Shown piece after piece: positions 27,174 to 35,936 of a stretch of DNA of 64,000 bases (positions are counted from its first letter, which is position 1; each line of letters opens with the position of its first letter). The stretch is from Extensimonas vulgaris. GTDB taxonomy: Bacteria > Pseudomonadota > Gammaproteobacteria > Burkholderiales > Burkholderiaceae_C. The notes below the pieces were generated by a model. That model did no database searches. It worked only from the letters and a program-made list of their open reading frames with translations, and was not told the DNA's origin. The stretch covers positions 62,001-126,000 of the forward strand of contig NZ_QPJU01000003.1 in the NCBI RefSeq assembly GCF_003337425.1. The letters are read 5' to 3'. The position numbers were made by a program, and so were the translations under genes.

Positions 27174-27809
27174 ATGAAGCTCGCGATTCTCGACCGTGAC
27201 GGCACGCTGAACCTGCCGGGAGACGGCTACATCGCCTCGCCCGACGAGTGGATCGTGCTGCCCGGCGCGCTCGAAGCCGTCGCGCGCCTCAACCGTGCGG
27301 GCTGGCGCGTCGTGCTTGCGTGCAACCAGCCGGGGCTGGGGCGCGGCCTGTTCGACGTGACGGTGCTCAACGCCATCCACGCGAAGATGTACCGCCAGCT
27401 CGCAGCGCTGGGGGCGCGCATCGATGCGGTGTTTTTCTGCCCGCATGCGCCGCAGGACGCCTGCGACTGCTGCTTGCCCCGGCCAGCGCTGCTCGCGCAG
27501 ATTTGCGAGCGCTACGGCGTCGAAGCGCCGCAGTTGCTCGTGGCGGGCGCCAGCGCGGCCTTGCTGGAGGCCGCCAGCGCGCTGGGCGTGCGCGCTTTGC
27601 ACTGCGTGGCTGCGAATGCGCCGCACGCAGACTTGCCCGCGGGTACGCAGGTGCACGCGAGCCTCGCGGCGATGGTCGAGCAGGTGCTGCAAGAGGCGCA
27701 GCCGCCCCTCGCGGCCGCTACGCCCGGCGCGCGCGATGCGCCAGTACCCACCGAGGCGCCGCTGCCCTTGCCGGTGGCGCCCACGCCCGGTGCGCCGCAC
27801 GCCGCATGA
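27174..27809 (+). CDS. GmhB-like HAD phosphatase with altered catalytic motifs
   Basis: The 211-residue protein aligns with D-glycero-D-manno-heptose-1,7-bisphosphate 7-phosphatase, an ADP-heptose/LPS enzyme, and occupies its usual place between glyS and plsC. HAD motif I (LDRDGTLN) and the zinc ligands (CPHAPQDACDC) are intact. Motif II reads ACNQPGLGRG where a threonine is usual before NQ. The motif III region reads CCLP where CRKP is usual. Motif IV reads VAGASAALL where a GD pair is expected. A proline/alanine-rich tail of about 30 residues is added. It may be a pseudoenzyme or a diverged phosphatase. Confidence 0.8.
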   Translation: MKLAILDRDGTLNLPGDGYIASPDEWIVLPGALEAVARLNRAGWRVVLACNQPGLGRGLFDVTVLNAIHAKMYRQLAALGARIDAVFFCPHAPQDACDCCLPRPALLAQICERYGVEAPQLLVAGASAALLEAASALGVRALHCVAANAPHADLPAGTQVHASLAAMVEQVLQEAQPPLAAATPGARDAPVPTEAPLPLPVAPTPGAPHAA

Positions 27810-27934
27810 GGCCGCTTTCGGGCAGATGCTATGCCGGGCGTTCGAGCACACCGCGTATTTGCTTGCATAATGGTAGCTACCAGCGCACGTCTAGCAATGG
27901 CTACACTGCAAAAACACTCTTGAAGATCTGACGC

Positions 27935-28714
27935 ATGGCCCTGTTGCGCTCTCTGCTCCATCTGCTCTGGATGGCCATCACCGTCGTGCCCTATACGCTG
28001 GCGATTTTGCTGTGCCGCGTCTTGGGCGCGTCCAAGGCGGTGCTCTACCGCATCGCCCGCGCCTGGCTGGCGCTGTCCATCCACGCGGCGCAATGGTTTT
28101 TGGGCATACGCCCGCGCATCCAGGGCATGGAAAATCTGCCCACCGACCCGCGCCAGGGTGTGGTGCTGCTGTGCAAGCACCAATCGACGTACGAAACCTT
28201 TCTGATGCCGGCGATCATGCCGCACCCCTTGGCCTACGTGTTCAAAAAGGAGTTGCTGCGCATCCCCTTCTTCGGCTGGTCGATCGGCAGCCTCGACATG
28301 ATCCACATCGACCGCAAAGATGGCGTGCGTGCGTTCCAAAAGCTCGTGCAGCAAGGGCAGCGCCTGCTCGACCAGGGCACGTGGATCATCATGTTTCCCG
28401 AGGGCACGCGCATCCCGCGCGGCCAAAAGGGCGAATACAAAAGCGGCGGCACGCGCCTGGCCATACGCACGGGCGTGCCCGTGGTGCCGATCGCCGTGAC
28501 CTCGGCGCGCGTGTGGCCACCCAAGGCTTTCGTCAAGCGTCCCGGCGTGGTCGATGTCTCCATCGGCAAGCCCATCCCGAGCCAGGGACGGCGGCCCGAC
28601 GAACTGATGCAGGAAGTCGAAAACTGGATAGAGGCCGAAATGCGCCGCCTCGATCCCGAAGCCTACCCGGCACAACCTTCCGAGCCATCCAAGAAGGGCG
28701 CCGACCAGCCATGA
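27935..28714 (+). CDS. plsC: 1-acyl-sn-glycerol-3-phosphate acyltransferase
   Basis: This 259-residue inner-membrane enzyme makes phosphatidic acid. It has an N-terminal hydrophobic segment (about residues 10-30), the acyltransferase block with KHQSTYET (HX4E form of the catalytic motif), VFKKELLRIPFFGW and the substrate-binding FPEGTR. The stop overlaps the next start (ATGA). It follows the GmhB-like gene in the common Burkholderiales order. Confidence 0.93.
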   Translation: MALLRSLLHLLWMAITVVPYTLAILLCRVLGASKAVLYRIARAWLALSIHAAQWFLGIRPRIQGMENLPTDPRQGVVLLCKHQSTYETFLMPAIMPHPLAYVFKKELLRIPFFGWSIGSLDMIHIDRKDGVRAFQKLVQQGQRLLDQGTWIIMFPEGTRIPRGQKGEYKSGGTRLAIRTGVPVVPIAVTSARVWPPKAFVKRPGVVDVSIGKPIPSQGRRPDELMQEVENWIEAEMRRLDPEAYPAQPSEPSKKGADQP

Positions 28715-29616
28715 TCGCGCAGCTGCTGCAAGGATTGCTGGATGGCTGGGGCGCTGCAGCGCAACCGGACGCGCTGCAAAGTTCAAGGCAAAAAAGCCTT
28801 GTAAACAAGACAGATCAAGCGCCAATAGCTCCTGAAAACGAAGCTACTGTGGTGTTTTTTCGGCATCCCGCGGCGCAGCGGCAGGTCGTGCTTGGCGGCG
28901 TGCTGGTGGCGTATGCGCTGCAGCGTGTGCGTCGGCGCAGCATAGGCTTCGTGGTCGATGGGGAAGGGCTCACGGTGCGCGCGCCCGCAGGCGTGGCGCT
29001 GGCCGAGATCGAGCACGCGCTGCACGGCAAGGCGGGCTGGATCGTGCGCAAGCTGCACGAGGTGCGCGTGCTGCAGCAGCGCCGCGAAGCCGGGCGCATC
29101 GTCTGGGCCCACGGCGCGCAACTGCCCTACCTGGGTGCGCCGCTGGGCTTGCATTTGGACGGCATGCAGGGTGGGCGGGTGCAACTGGTGCAAGAGCCGG
29201 CGCAAGAGCCGGCCTCTGTGCCCGCGCGCGCACTGCGTCTTCCGTTGCAGCCAGAGGCCACGGCGCAGCAGATACGCACGCGGGTGCAGGCGTGGTTCCA
29301 GCGCCAGGCGCGCAGCCACTTTACCGCGCGGCTCGAGCACTTTGCGCCGCAGCTCGAGGTGCGCTGGCAGCGGCTCAGCCTCTCGAGCGCACGCACACGC
29401 TGGGGCAGCGCGAGCGCCGACGGCTCCATCCGGCTGAACTGGCGCCTGCTGCACTACACGCCGGCGCTGATCGACTACGTGGTGGTGCACGAGCTCGCCC
29501 ACCTGCGCGAGATGAACCACAGCCCGCGTTTTTGGCGCATCGTCGAAGGCGTGTTGCCCGATTACGCCACGCGCCGTCAGCAATTGCGTGCCCAGCCTGC
29601 GCCGTTGTGGGACTGA
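28711..29616 (+). CDS. YgjP-like (M48/SprT-type) metallopeptidase domain protein
   Basis: In this 301-residue protein the C-terminal part carries VVVHELAHLREMNHSP, an HExxH zinc site with a third histidine, preceded by RTRWGSASADGSIRLNW. This is the DUF45/YgjP signature. Homologs are putative zinc peptidases of unknown substrate. The start overlaps the plsC stop. Codons about 35-46 (28813-28848) come from an AT-richer short repeat (GCGCCAATAGCTCCTG) inserted in frame near the N-terminus, outside the conserved domain. Confidence 0.85.
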   Translation: MIAQLLQGLLDGWGAAAQPDALQSSRQKSLVNKTDQAPIAPENEATVVFFRHPAAQRQVVLGGVLVAYALQRVRRRSIGFVVDGEGLTVRAPAGVALAEIEHALHGKAGWIVRKLHEVRVLQQRREAGRIVWAHGAQLPYLGAPLGLHLDGMQGGRVQLVQEPAQEPASVPARALRLPLQPEATAQQIRTRVQAWFQRQARSHFTARLEHFAPQLEVRWQRLSLSSARTRWGSASADGSIRLNWRLLHYTPALIDYVVVHELAHLREMNHSPRFWRIVEGVLPDYATRRQQLRAQPAPLWD

Positions 29617-29645
29617 AGCGCAACGTCCCGCCCGAAGATCGAGCC

Positions 29646-30653
29646 ATGACCACCCCAACCGATCCCGCGCCTGCAACGCACACCAGCGCCGGCAGTGCGC
29701 CTGCGCCACCATCGCTCGCTTACCTGCCCGTGGCCTTGTTCACCACCGTGATGGGCGTGGCGGGGCTCGCGCTGGCCTGGGCCAAAGCCAGCGCCCTCGC
29801 GGGTGCGCCCGCGCTGCCCGCGCTGTGTCTGCGCGGGGTGGCGACGGCGCTGTATGTGGTGCTTTTCGTGCTCTATGCCCTCAAGGCGCTGCGCTACCCC
29901 GCGCAGGTGGCGGCCGAGCGCGCGCACCCGGTGCAGGTCAACTTCTTTCCGGCGATCTCCACCGGCATGGTGCTGCTGTCCATCGCCTGGCTGCCCACGC
30001 TGCCGGGTGTGGCGCATGGGCTGTGGAGCGTGGGCGCCGCGGCGCATCTGGTGTTGACCCTGCACGCCGTGGGCAGCTGGATCTTCCATCCGCACTACAG
30101 CATCCAGCACGCGAGCCCCGCCTGGTTCATCCCCGCCGTGGGCAACGTCCTCATGCCTATCGTCGGCATGCAGTGGGCGCCGCCCGACATCAGCTGGTTC
30201 TTTTTCAGCATCGGCGTGGTGTTCTGGCTCGTGCTCATGACCATCGTGCTCTACCGCCTGTTTTTCCATGAGCCGCTGCCGCCGCCCATGCGGCCCACGC
30301 TGGCGATCTTGCTCGCGCCGCCCTCGGCGGGCTGCGTCGCCTACCTGGCGCTCACAGGGCAGGTCGATGGCTTTGCGCGTGTGCTGTATTCGATGGCGCT
30401 GTTCGTCTTTTTGCTGCTCGCAAGCCATGTGCGGCAATTCGCGCGCCTGCCTTTTTCCACGGCGGCCTGGGGCTACTCGTTTCCGCTCGCGGCGTTCACG
30501 ATGGCGAGCTTCGAGATGGCGCACCGCAGCGCCTACGCGTGGTACGCCGTGCTGGCCTGGGCCGGGCTGGCGTTGCTCACCGTGGTCGTCACCTGGCTGG
30601 CTTGGCGCACGCTGCGCGCTGCCCTGCACGGGCAGTTCAGCCGGCCACAATGA
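29646..30653 (+). CDS. TDT/SLAC1-family transporter (TehA-like)
   Basis: This 335-residue inner-membrane protein has about ten hydrophobic segments. The first (LPVALFTTVMGVAGLALA), the FFPAISTGM stretch, WFIPAVGNVLMPIVG and the late FPLAAFTMASFEMA match the TehA/C4-dicarboxylate/SLAC1 anion channel family. Members move tellurite, malate, sulfite or chloride. The neighbouring downstream sulfur-handling fusion makes sulfite export an attractive guess, but that is only inference. Confidence 0.8.
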   Translation: MTTPTDPAPATHTSAGSAPAPPSLAYLPVALFTTVMGVAGLALAWAKASALAGAPALPALCLRGVATALYVVLFVLYALKALRYPAQVAAERAHPVQVNFFPAISTGMVLLSIAWLPTLPGVAHGLWSVGAAAHLVLTLHAVGSWIFHPHYSIQHASPAWFIPAVGNVLMPIVGMQWAPPDISWFFFSIGVVFWLVLMTIVLYRLFFHEPLPPPMRPTLAILLAPPSAGCVAYLALTGQVDGFARVLYSMALFVFLLLASHVRQFARLPFSTAAWGYSFPLAAFTMASFEMAHRSAYAWYAVLAWAGLALLTVVVTWLAWRTLRAALHGQFSRPQ

Positions 30654-30747
30654 GCGACGGACAGGCGCGGCGTCTCGATGCTGGCGGCCTGGCTGAAAAA
30701 TGGGCCCGTGCAGAATTTGCCGTTTTCGTGTTTTACTCCCCCACGCC

Positions 30748-31878
30748 ATGTTTCCTCTGCAACTTTTCGACCCGCAGTCGAGCTCCTACACCTACGTGCT
30801 GCACGACCCGGCCACGCGCGAGGCGCTCGTCATTGACCCGGTCGATGAACAGCTCGAGCGCGACCTCGGCGTGCTGCAGGCGCAGGGCTTGCGTCTGCGC
30901 TGGGTGCTCGAGACGCACGCGCACGCCGACCACGTGACGAGCGCAGCGCGCCTGGCCGAGCATACGGGTGCGCGCCTGGCCGCGCCTGCGGGCTGCGGCA
31001 TAGGCACGGCCGCGGTACAACTGCAACACGGCGACACGCTGACATTCGGCGCCGAGACCCTGCGCGCGCTGCACACGCCCGGGCACACCGCGGGCAGCAT
31101 GTGCTACCTCTGGCGCGACCACGTGTTCACCGGCGACACGCTGCTGATCGACGGTTGCGGGCGCACCGACTTCCAATCGGGCAGCGCCGCGGCGCTGTAC
31201 CGCAGCATCCACACGCAGCTGTTCACGCTGCCGGGCGACACCCTGGTCTGGCCCGGCCACGACTACCACGGCCGCAGCCACTCGACCATAGGCGCCGAAA
31301 AAGCCGGCAACGCGCGCCTTGCGGGGCGCAGCGAGGATGAGTTCATCGCGCTCATGGCGCAACTGAAGCTGCCGCGCCCGCAGCGCATGGACACCGCCGT
31401 GCCAGCGAATCTGCACTCGGGGCTGCCTCCGCATCCGCGCCATGATGCCGACGGCGCCGCTGCTGCCGCCCAGCAGCCGCGCCCCGCGAGCGGCTACGCG
31501 GGCGACATCCCGCCCCAGCTGGCCTGGCAATGGGTGCAGCAAGGCCGGGGCGTGCTCGTCGATGTGCGCAGCGACGCCGAGCGTGCCTGGGTCGGCGAAG
31601 TGCCCGGCGCCCTCGCCGTGCCCTGGAAGCAGTGGCCCGACATGCTGCCCAACCCCGACTTCGACGCGCAGCTGTGCGCCGCCGTGCCGCGCGGCATGCC
31701 GGCGCTGCTGATCTGCCGCAGCGGCGTGCGCTCCATCGCCGCCGCGCGCCGTGCGACCGCGCTGGGCCTCACGGCGTACAACGTGCTCGAGGGCTTCGAG
31801 GGGGATCTCGACCTGCACGCGCAGCGCGGGCGCCTGGGGGGTTGGCGCTTCCATGGCCTGCCCTGGCGCCAGAGCTGA
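30748..31878 (+). CDS. Persulfide dioxygenase-rhodanese fusion
   Basis: In this 376-residue protein an ETHE1-like metallo-beta-lactamase domain (about residues 1-235; ETHAHADH near 57, TPGHTAGS, DGCGRTDFQ, WPGHDYHGR) is fused to a C-terminal rhodanese domain (about 260-365). The active cysteine is in LLICRSGVRS near residue 323. ETHE1-type enzymes oxidise glutathione persulfide to sulfite, and the rhodanese would transfer sulfur between thiosulfate or sulfite and glutathione. The same fusion has been characterised in Burkholderia (PRF). Both active sites look intact. Confidence 0.9.
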   Translation: MFPLQLFDPQSSSYTYVLHDPATREALVIDPVDEQLERDLGVLQAQGLRLRWVLETHAHADHVTSAARLAEHTGARLAAPAGCGIGTAAVQLQHGDTLTFGAETLRALHTPGHTAGSMCYLWRDHVFTGDTLLIDGCGRTDFQSGSAAALYRSIHTQLFTLPGDTLVWPGHDYHGRSHSTIGAEKAGNARLAGRSEDEFIALMAQLKLPRPQRMDTAVPANLHSGLPPHPRHDADGAAAAAQQPRPASGYAGDIPPQLAWQWVQQGRGVLVDVRSDAERAWVGEVPGALAVPWKQWPDMLPNPDFDAQLCAAVPRGMPALLICRSGVRSIAAARRATALGLTAYNVLEGFEGDLDLHAQRGRLGGWRFHGLPWRQS

Positions 31879-31954
31879 GGCCGAGTGCTGTCGCGCCGAT
31901 GGCCTCACGTGCGCTGCGGCTGCGCGAGGGTAGCTGAAACCCCATAATCCGCCC

Positions 31955-32728
31955 ATGACATTCCTCGCCATAGACGTCGGCAACACGCGCCTCAAGTGGG
32001 CTTTGTACGACGCGCACCGCCCGGGCGCCGCGCTGCTCGCGCAGGGCACCGAGTTCCTCGAGCACATCGACCGCCTGGCCGAAGGCAGCTGGGCGAATCT
32101 GCCAGCCCCCAAGCGCATGCTCGGTTGCGTGGTCGCAGGCGACATCGCGCGGCGCCGCGTGGTCGAGCAGATGGAGCTGTGGGACGTGACGCCGCAGTGG
32201 GTCGTGCCCTCGGCGCAGGAAGCGGGCCTGACCAACGGTTACGACTACCCCTCGCGCCTGGGTGCAGACCGCTGGGTGGCCATGATAGGCGCGCGCCACC
32301 ATGTGCTTGCGCAAGGCGCGCCGCGCCCCATCGTACTCGTGATGGTGGGTACGGCCGTGACCGTGGAGTGCATAGATGCTGCGGGCAACTTTCTCGGCGG
32401 CCTGATCCTGCCGGGCCACGGCATCATGCTGCGCGCGCTCGAGGCCGGCACGGCGGGCCTGCACGTGCCCACGGGCGAGGTGCGGCTCTTTCCCACGAAC
32501 ACCAGCGACGCGCTCACGAGCGGCGGCACCTACGCCATCGCCGGCGCGGTCGAGCGCATGTACCAGCACCTGCTGCAGCGCTGCGGCGAAGAGCCCGCCT
32601 GCCTCATGACCGGCGGCGCGGGCTGGAAGATGGCGCCCAGCATGACGCGCCCATTCGAGCTCGTAGAGAACCTGATCTTCGACGGCTTGCTGCAGATTGC
32701 GATGCGGCGTTTTGGCGACGCGGACTGA
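31955..32728 (+). CDS. coaX: Type III pantothenate kinase
   Basis: This 257-residue cytosolic kinase of the ASKHA fold catalyses the first step of CoA synthesis. The phosphate loop ([11 protein letters not shown]), the [12 protein letters not shown] stretch with the catalytic aspartate, the VGTAVTVE motif and the [11 protein letters not shown] segment are all present. It stands alone; birA, its frequent neighbour in proteobacteria, is not adjacent. Its stop is followed within a few bases by the 378-bp tandem repeat. Confidence 0.92.
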   Translation: MTFLAIDVGNTRLKWALYDAHRPGAALLAQGTEFLEHIDRLAEGSWANLPAPKRMLGCVVAGDIARRRVVEQMELWDVTPQWVVPSAQEAGLTNGYDYPSRLGADRWVAMIGARHHVLAQGAPRPIVLVMVGTAVTVECIDAAGNFLGGLILPGHGIMLRALEAGTAGLHVPTGEVRLFPTNTSDALTSGGTYAIAGAVERMYQHLLQRCGEEPACLMTGGAGWKMAPSMTRPFELVENLIFDGLLQIAMRRFGDAD

Positions 32729-32734
32729 GCAAAA

Positions 32735-33113
32735 AACCGTAATTGGGGTCAGATTTTCCAATTTCCGGGCGGTGGTGACGGGGCAAAGGGCGGGTGCCGG
32801 GATGTGCGCCCGGCGGCGCACCTACTTTTCTTGTCTCGCCAAGAAAAGTAGGCAAAAGAAGGCGACCCTGCTGTCTGCGTCCCTGTGCGCCTCACGGCGC
32901 CCAGGGCAACCTGCGGTGCTCGCGCCCGGCGGGGTCGCGCGAAACTCGCTGCGCTCAAACAATCGCGCGCCCTTGATCCGCCGGGCGCTGCGCTCCTCGG
33001 CGCATACAGAAGGGCCAGGGATACCGCACGGGCCATCGCTACGCTCGGCCTTTTGCAACGCCCCCGTTTCGCTGCAAAACAACCCGTCATTGTGGGCCCC
33101 GCAGGGGGTGCGG
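32735..33113. repeat. 378-bp tandem repeat, unit 1
   Basis: The unit starts AACCGTAATTGGGGTCAGA and contains a perfect 13-base-arm hairpin at 32821-32852 (CCTACTTTTCTTG, CAAGAAAAGTAGG). The second unit follows directly, nearly identical. Open frames inside it are duplicated with it and show no domain. I recognise the AATTGGGGTCAGA ends and the CTACTTTTCTT hairpin as recurrent intergenic sequences in Burkholderiales. Confidence 0.85.
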
Positions 33114-33490
33114 AACCGTAATTGGGGTCAGATTCCAATTTCCGGGCGGTGGTGACGGGGCAAAGGGCGGGTGCCGGGATGTGCGCCCGGCGGCGCACCT
33201 ACTTTTCTTGTCTCGCCAAGAAAAGTAGGCAAAAGAAGGCGACCCTGCTGTCTGCGTCCCTGTGCGCCTCACGGCGCCCAGGGCAACCTGCGGTGCTCAC
33301 GCCCGGCGGGGTCGCGCGAAACTCGCTGCGCTCAAACAATCGCGCGCCCTTGATCCGCCGGGCGCTGCGCTCCTCGGCGCATACAGAAGGGCCAGGGATA
33401 CCGCACGGGCCATCGCTACGCTCGGCCTTTTGCAACGCCCCCGTTTCGCTGCAAAGCAACCCGTCATTGCGGGCCCCACAGGGGGTGAGG
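33114..33490. repeat. 378-bp tandem repeat, unit 2
   Basis: This second unit differs from the first by a 2-base deletion after GGGGTCAGATT and a few substitutions. Its hairpin is at 33198-33229. It ends four bases before the family B element at 33495. No gene is supported here. Confidence 0.85.
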
Positions 33491-33494
33491 GAAT

Positions 33495-33662
33495 CTAGGA
33501 GCCTGTCGGACTTTGGGCGTCGAAAGCGAGAAGGTGCCCCAGCGAGGCCAGTTTTTGCCGGATTCGCCGCCCCATAGCGGGACTATGGGGCAAGAAGACG
33601 GTAAAAATGGGCCGCTGCGGCGCATTCGCAGCCGACGATTCCAAAGTCCGACAGGCTGCCAG
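33495..33662. mobile_element. Non-autonomous inverted-repeat element, family B, copy 2
   Basis: CTAGGAGCCTGTCGGACTTT begins the left end; the right end is its near inverted copy, closing in CCAG instead of CTAG. The interior is nearly identical to the other three copies, including the CCCCATAG/CTATGGGG hairpin. It lies 16 bases beyond the stop of the photolyase gene and may act as that gene's 3' boundary. Confidence 0.8.
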
Positions 33663-33678
33663 AGCGCTGGGAGTGACC

Positions 33679-35163
33679 TTACGTGCCCATTCCGTTTTGC
33701 GCCTTCACCACCGCGTAGCGCGCGAGCGTGCGCAGGCGGGCGCTGGCGTGCTCGACGATGGGAAGTGGGTAGTCCTGCCCCAGCGTGATGCCCGCGGCCT
33801 GCTGGGTGTGGCGATCCATGGTCCACGGGGCGTGCAAAAAGGGCAGGGGTACGCGCGCGAGCTCGGGGACGTAGCGGCGGATGAAGTCGCCCTGGGGGTC
33901 GAACTTTTGCGACTGGCTCACGGGGTTGAAGATGCGAAAGTACGGCTGAGCGTCGCAGCCGCTCGAGGCGGCCCATTGCCAGTTGCCGTTGTTTGCGGCA
34001 AGGTCGAAGTCGTTGAGCTGCGCGGCAAAGTGGCGCTCGCCCAGGCGCCAGTCGATCCCCAGGTCTTTGCACAGGAACGAGGCCGTGAGCATGCGCAGGC
34101 GGTTGTGCATCCAGCCGCAGTGCAGCAGTTGCCGCATCGCTGCGTCAACGAGCGGGTAGCCGGTGCGCCCGGCCTGCCACGCGGCCAGGCCCTGTGGCCA
34201 GTCGTCCCATTCGATCGCGTCATATGCGGGTTTGAACGCGCGCTCGACCACGTGCGGGAAGTGGTCGAGGATCATGAAGAAAAAGTCGCGCCAGATGAGC
34301 TCGTCGAGCCAGGCGTCGGCGCGCAGGGCGAGCGCGTGGCGCACGAGTTCGCGGATCGCGATGGTGCCAAAGCGCAGATGCACCGAAAGATAGCTCACGC
34401 CGCGGCGTGCGGGGTAGTCGCGCAGGTCCGCATAGCGCTGGATGCGCCCCTGCGCGAACGACTCCCAGAGCGCGCGTGCACCGGGCATGCCGGGCGTGAT
34501 GCCGAGCTCGGGCAGGTTCGTTGCTTCGAAGCCGATGTCGGCGAGCGTAGGGATGCCGGTCGACAGGTGGGGCGGCGGGCTTGCGATCGGGCCTGCGCAG
34601 GGGTGCGCGGCAAGGTCGGGTAGCTCGTCTGGCGGCGCGTGCGGGGATGCGTGCTGCAGCAGGCGTTGGCGCCAGGCATTTTTGTAGGGCGTGAAGACGG
34701 TGAACGGCGTGCCCGCGCGTGTGCGCACGGCGTCACCGTCGAAGACCACCTGGTCTTTGTGCAGGTGCAGCGCGATGCCCAGTGGCGCGAGCGCGTGTGC
34801 CACGGCCTGGTCGCGCGCCTTGGCGGCGGGCTCGTAGTCGCGATTCGCGTGCACGGCGCCCACGGCGAGGGCCTGGGCGAGCGCCGGAATGTGCTGCACG
34901 GCGCGGCCATGGCGCACGATCAGGGCGCCGCCGCGCGCGCGCAAGGCGGCGTCGAGCGCCTGCAGGCTGCCGTGGATGAAGTGCACCCGCCGGTCACGCC
35001 GGCTCGGCAGCGCGTCGAGTATGTCGGTGTCGAAAACGAAGACGCAATACACCGCGCCACCCGTGCGCAGTGCGGCGCTGAGCGCGGCGTGGTCGTGGTC
35101 GCGCAGGTCGCGCCGGAACCATACGAGCGCGGGCGGCGGCGCAACTGGGTTGCGTGCGGTCAT
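33679..35163 (-). CDS. phrB: Deoxyribodipyrimidine photolyase
   Basis: This 494-residue enzyme repairs cyclobutane pyrimidine dimers with blue light. It has the N-terminal alpha/beta antenna domain (LVWFRRDLRDHDHAAL) and the C-terminal FAD domain. Conserved segments are GVSYLSVHLRFG, WRDFFF, GYPLVDAAMRQL, GWMHNRLRM and the FAD-contacting DFDLAANNGNWQW. Length is normal for class I photolyases. Its start overlaps the stop of the upstream TPR gene (ATGA), so the two form an operon. Confidence 0.94.
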   Translation of the reverse strand: MTARNPVAPPPALVWFRRDLRDHDHAALSAALRTGGAVYCVFVFDTDILDALPSRRDRRVHFIHGSLQALDAALRARGGALIVRHGRAVQHIPALAQALAVGAVHANRDYEPAAKARDQAVAHALAPLGIALHLHKDQVVFDGDAVRTRAGTPFTVFTPYKNAWRQRLLQHASPHAPPDELPDLAAHPCAGPIASPPPHLSTGIPTLADIGFEATNLPELGITPGMPGARALWESFAQGRIQRYADLRDYPARRGVSYLSVHLRFGTIAIRELVRHALALRADAWLDELIWRDFFFMILDHFPHVVERAFKPAYDAIEWDDWPQGLAAWQAGRTGYPLVDAAMRQLLHCGWMHNRLRMLTASFLCKDLGIDWRLGERHFAAQLNDFDLAANNGNWQWAASSGCDAQPYFRIFNPVSQSQKFDPQGDFIRRYVPELARVPLPFLHAPWTMDRHTQQAAGITLGQDYPLPIVEHASARLRTLARYAVVKAQNGMGT

Positions 35164-35936
35164 CAGCCCTCGAGCTCGGCGCGCGCGAGCTCCACGTCCA
35201 GGTGCTCGGCCGCGTCCAGCGGCGCGATGGCGGCGGCTTGCTCATAAAGCCGCGTCGCTTCGTCCATTTTGGGTTCGCCTTCGAGCATCATCAACGCGTT
35301 CGCGTATTCGATCAGGCCGATGGTCGATTGCGGGTGCAGCGCAAGCCCTTGGCGCAGGTGCGCGAGCGCGGTTTCCTTCTTCGCGCCGAAGGTCATCTGC
35401 CCCACGAGCGGCCCGAGCTTGTCTATGACCTCGGCGTCGAAGGCGCCGAGTGCGATGTGTGCGTGCGCGTGCTGCGGCGCAAGCGCCAGGGTTTTTTGCA
35501 GTGACTCCTTGACCGCGTTGCCCAGGCCCTGGGCGACGGCTTTGGCGACGCTGATGCTCTGGCCGTAGCGGGCGAGCGCATACGCGCGCCAGAACCAGGC
35601 GTTGGGGTTGTCGGGCGCGTCGGCGGCTTGCGCCTGCGCGCGCTCGGCCACCTGCAGCAGCAAGTCCTGGCGTGCCGACTCGCTGGGTTCGAGGTAGTTG
35701 GCGTACAGCGCCGTGGCCTTGTTTGCCACCGTGAGGCCTGCACCGCCCAGGCGCTGCCCGAGTTCGGCCGCCTCCTGGAACTGGCCGCTGTGCAGCAGCA
35801 GCCAGGCGTGCTGCAGTTTCTCGTCGCTGGGGTAGGGCTCGGCGTCGCCCGCGTGCAGGCGTGGCCACAGTTGCTTCAGACGCGCGGGGTCGAAGCGGTA
35901 GAGGTCGCTGTAGGGGAAAGGGGTCCATTGCGCCAT
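35163..35936 (-). CDS. TPR-repeat protein of unknown function
   Basis: This 257-residue soluble protein lacks a signal peptide and contains several degenerate tetratricopeptide helices (for example HAWLLLHSGQFQEAAEL, ETALAHLRQGLALHPQS and ATRLYEQAAAIAPLD). TPR proteins mediate protein contacts; no enzymatic motif is visible. It precedes phrB with a 3-base overlap, and its 5' end overlaps the TetR gene by 61 bases in the same direction, so all three may be co-transcribed. Confidence 0.78.
   Translation of the reverse strand: MAQWTPFPYSDLYRFDPARLKQLWPRLHAGDAEPYPSDEKLQHAWLLLHSGQFQEAAELGQRLGGAGLTVANKATALYANYLEPSESARQDLLLQVAERAQAQAADAPDNPNAWFWRAYALARYGQSISVAKAVAQGLGNAVKESLQKTLALAPQHAHAHIALGAFDAEVIDKLGPLVGQMTFGAKKETALAHLRQGLALHPQSTIGLIEYANALMMLEGEPKMDEATRLYEQAAAIAPLDAAEHLDVELARAELEG

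Noticed and set aside
24723-27851. Long minus-strand open frame opposite glyS and the GmhB-like gene
   Set aside because: It is a shadow of conserved genes in high-GC DNA; it has no ribosome-binding site or domain.
32735-33490. Possible CRISPR array or satellite
   Set aside because: There are only two large units with no spacers; it is a tandem duplication.
32697-33577. Two similar plus-strand open frames (~150 codons) in the tandem repeat
   Set aside because: They are duplicated together with the non-coding unit, cross its boundaries and resemble no family; they are most likely by-products of the repeat.
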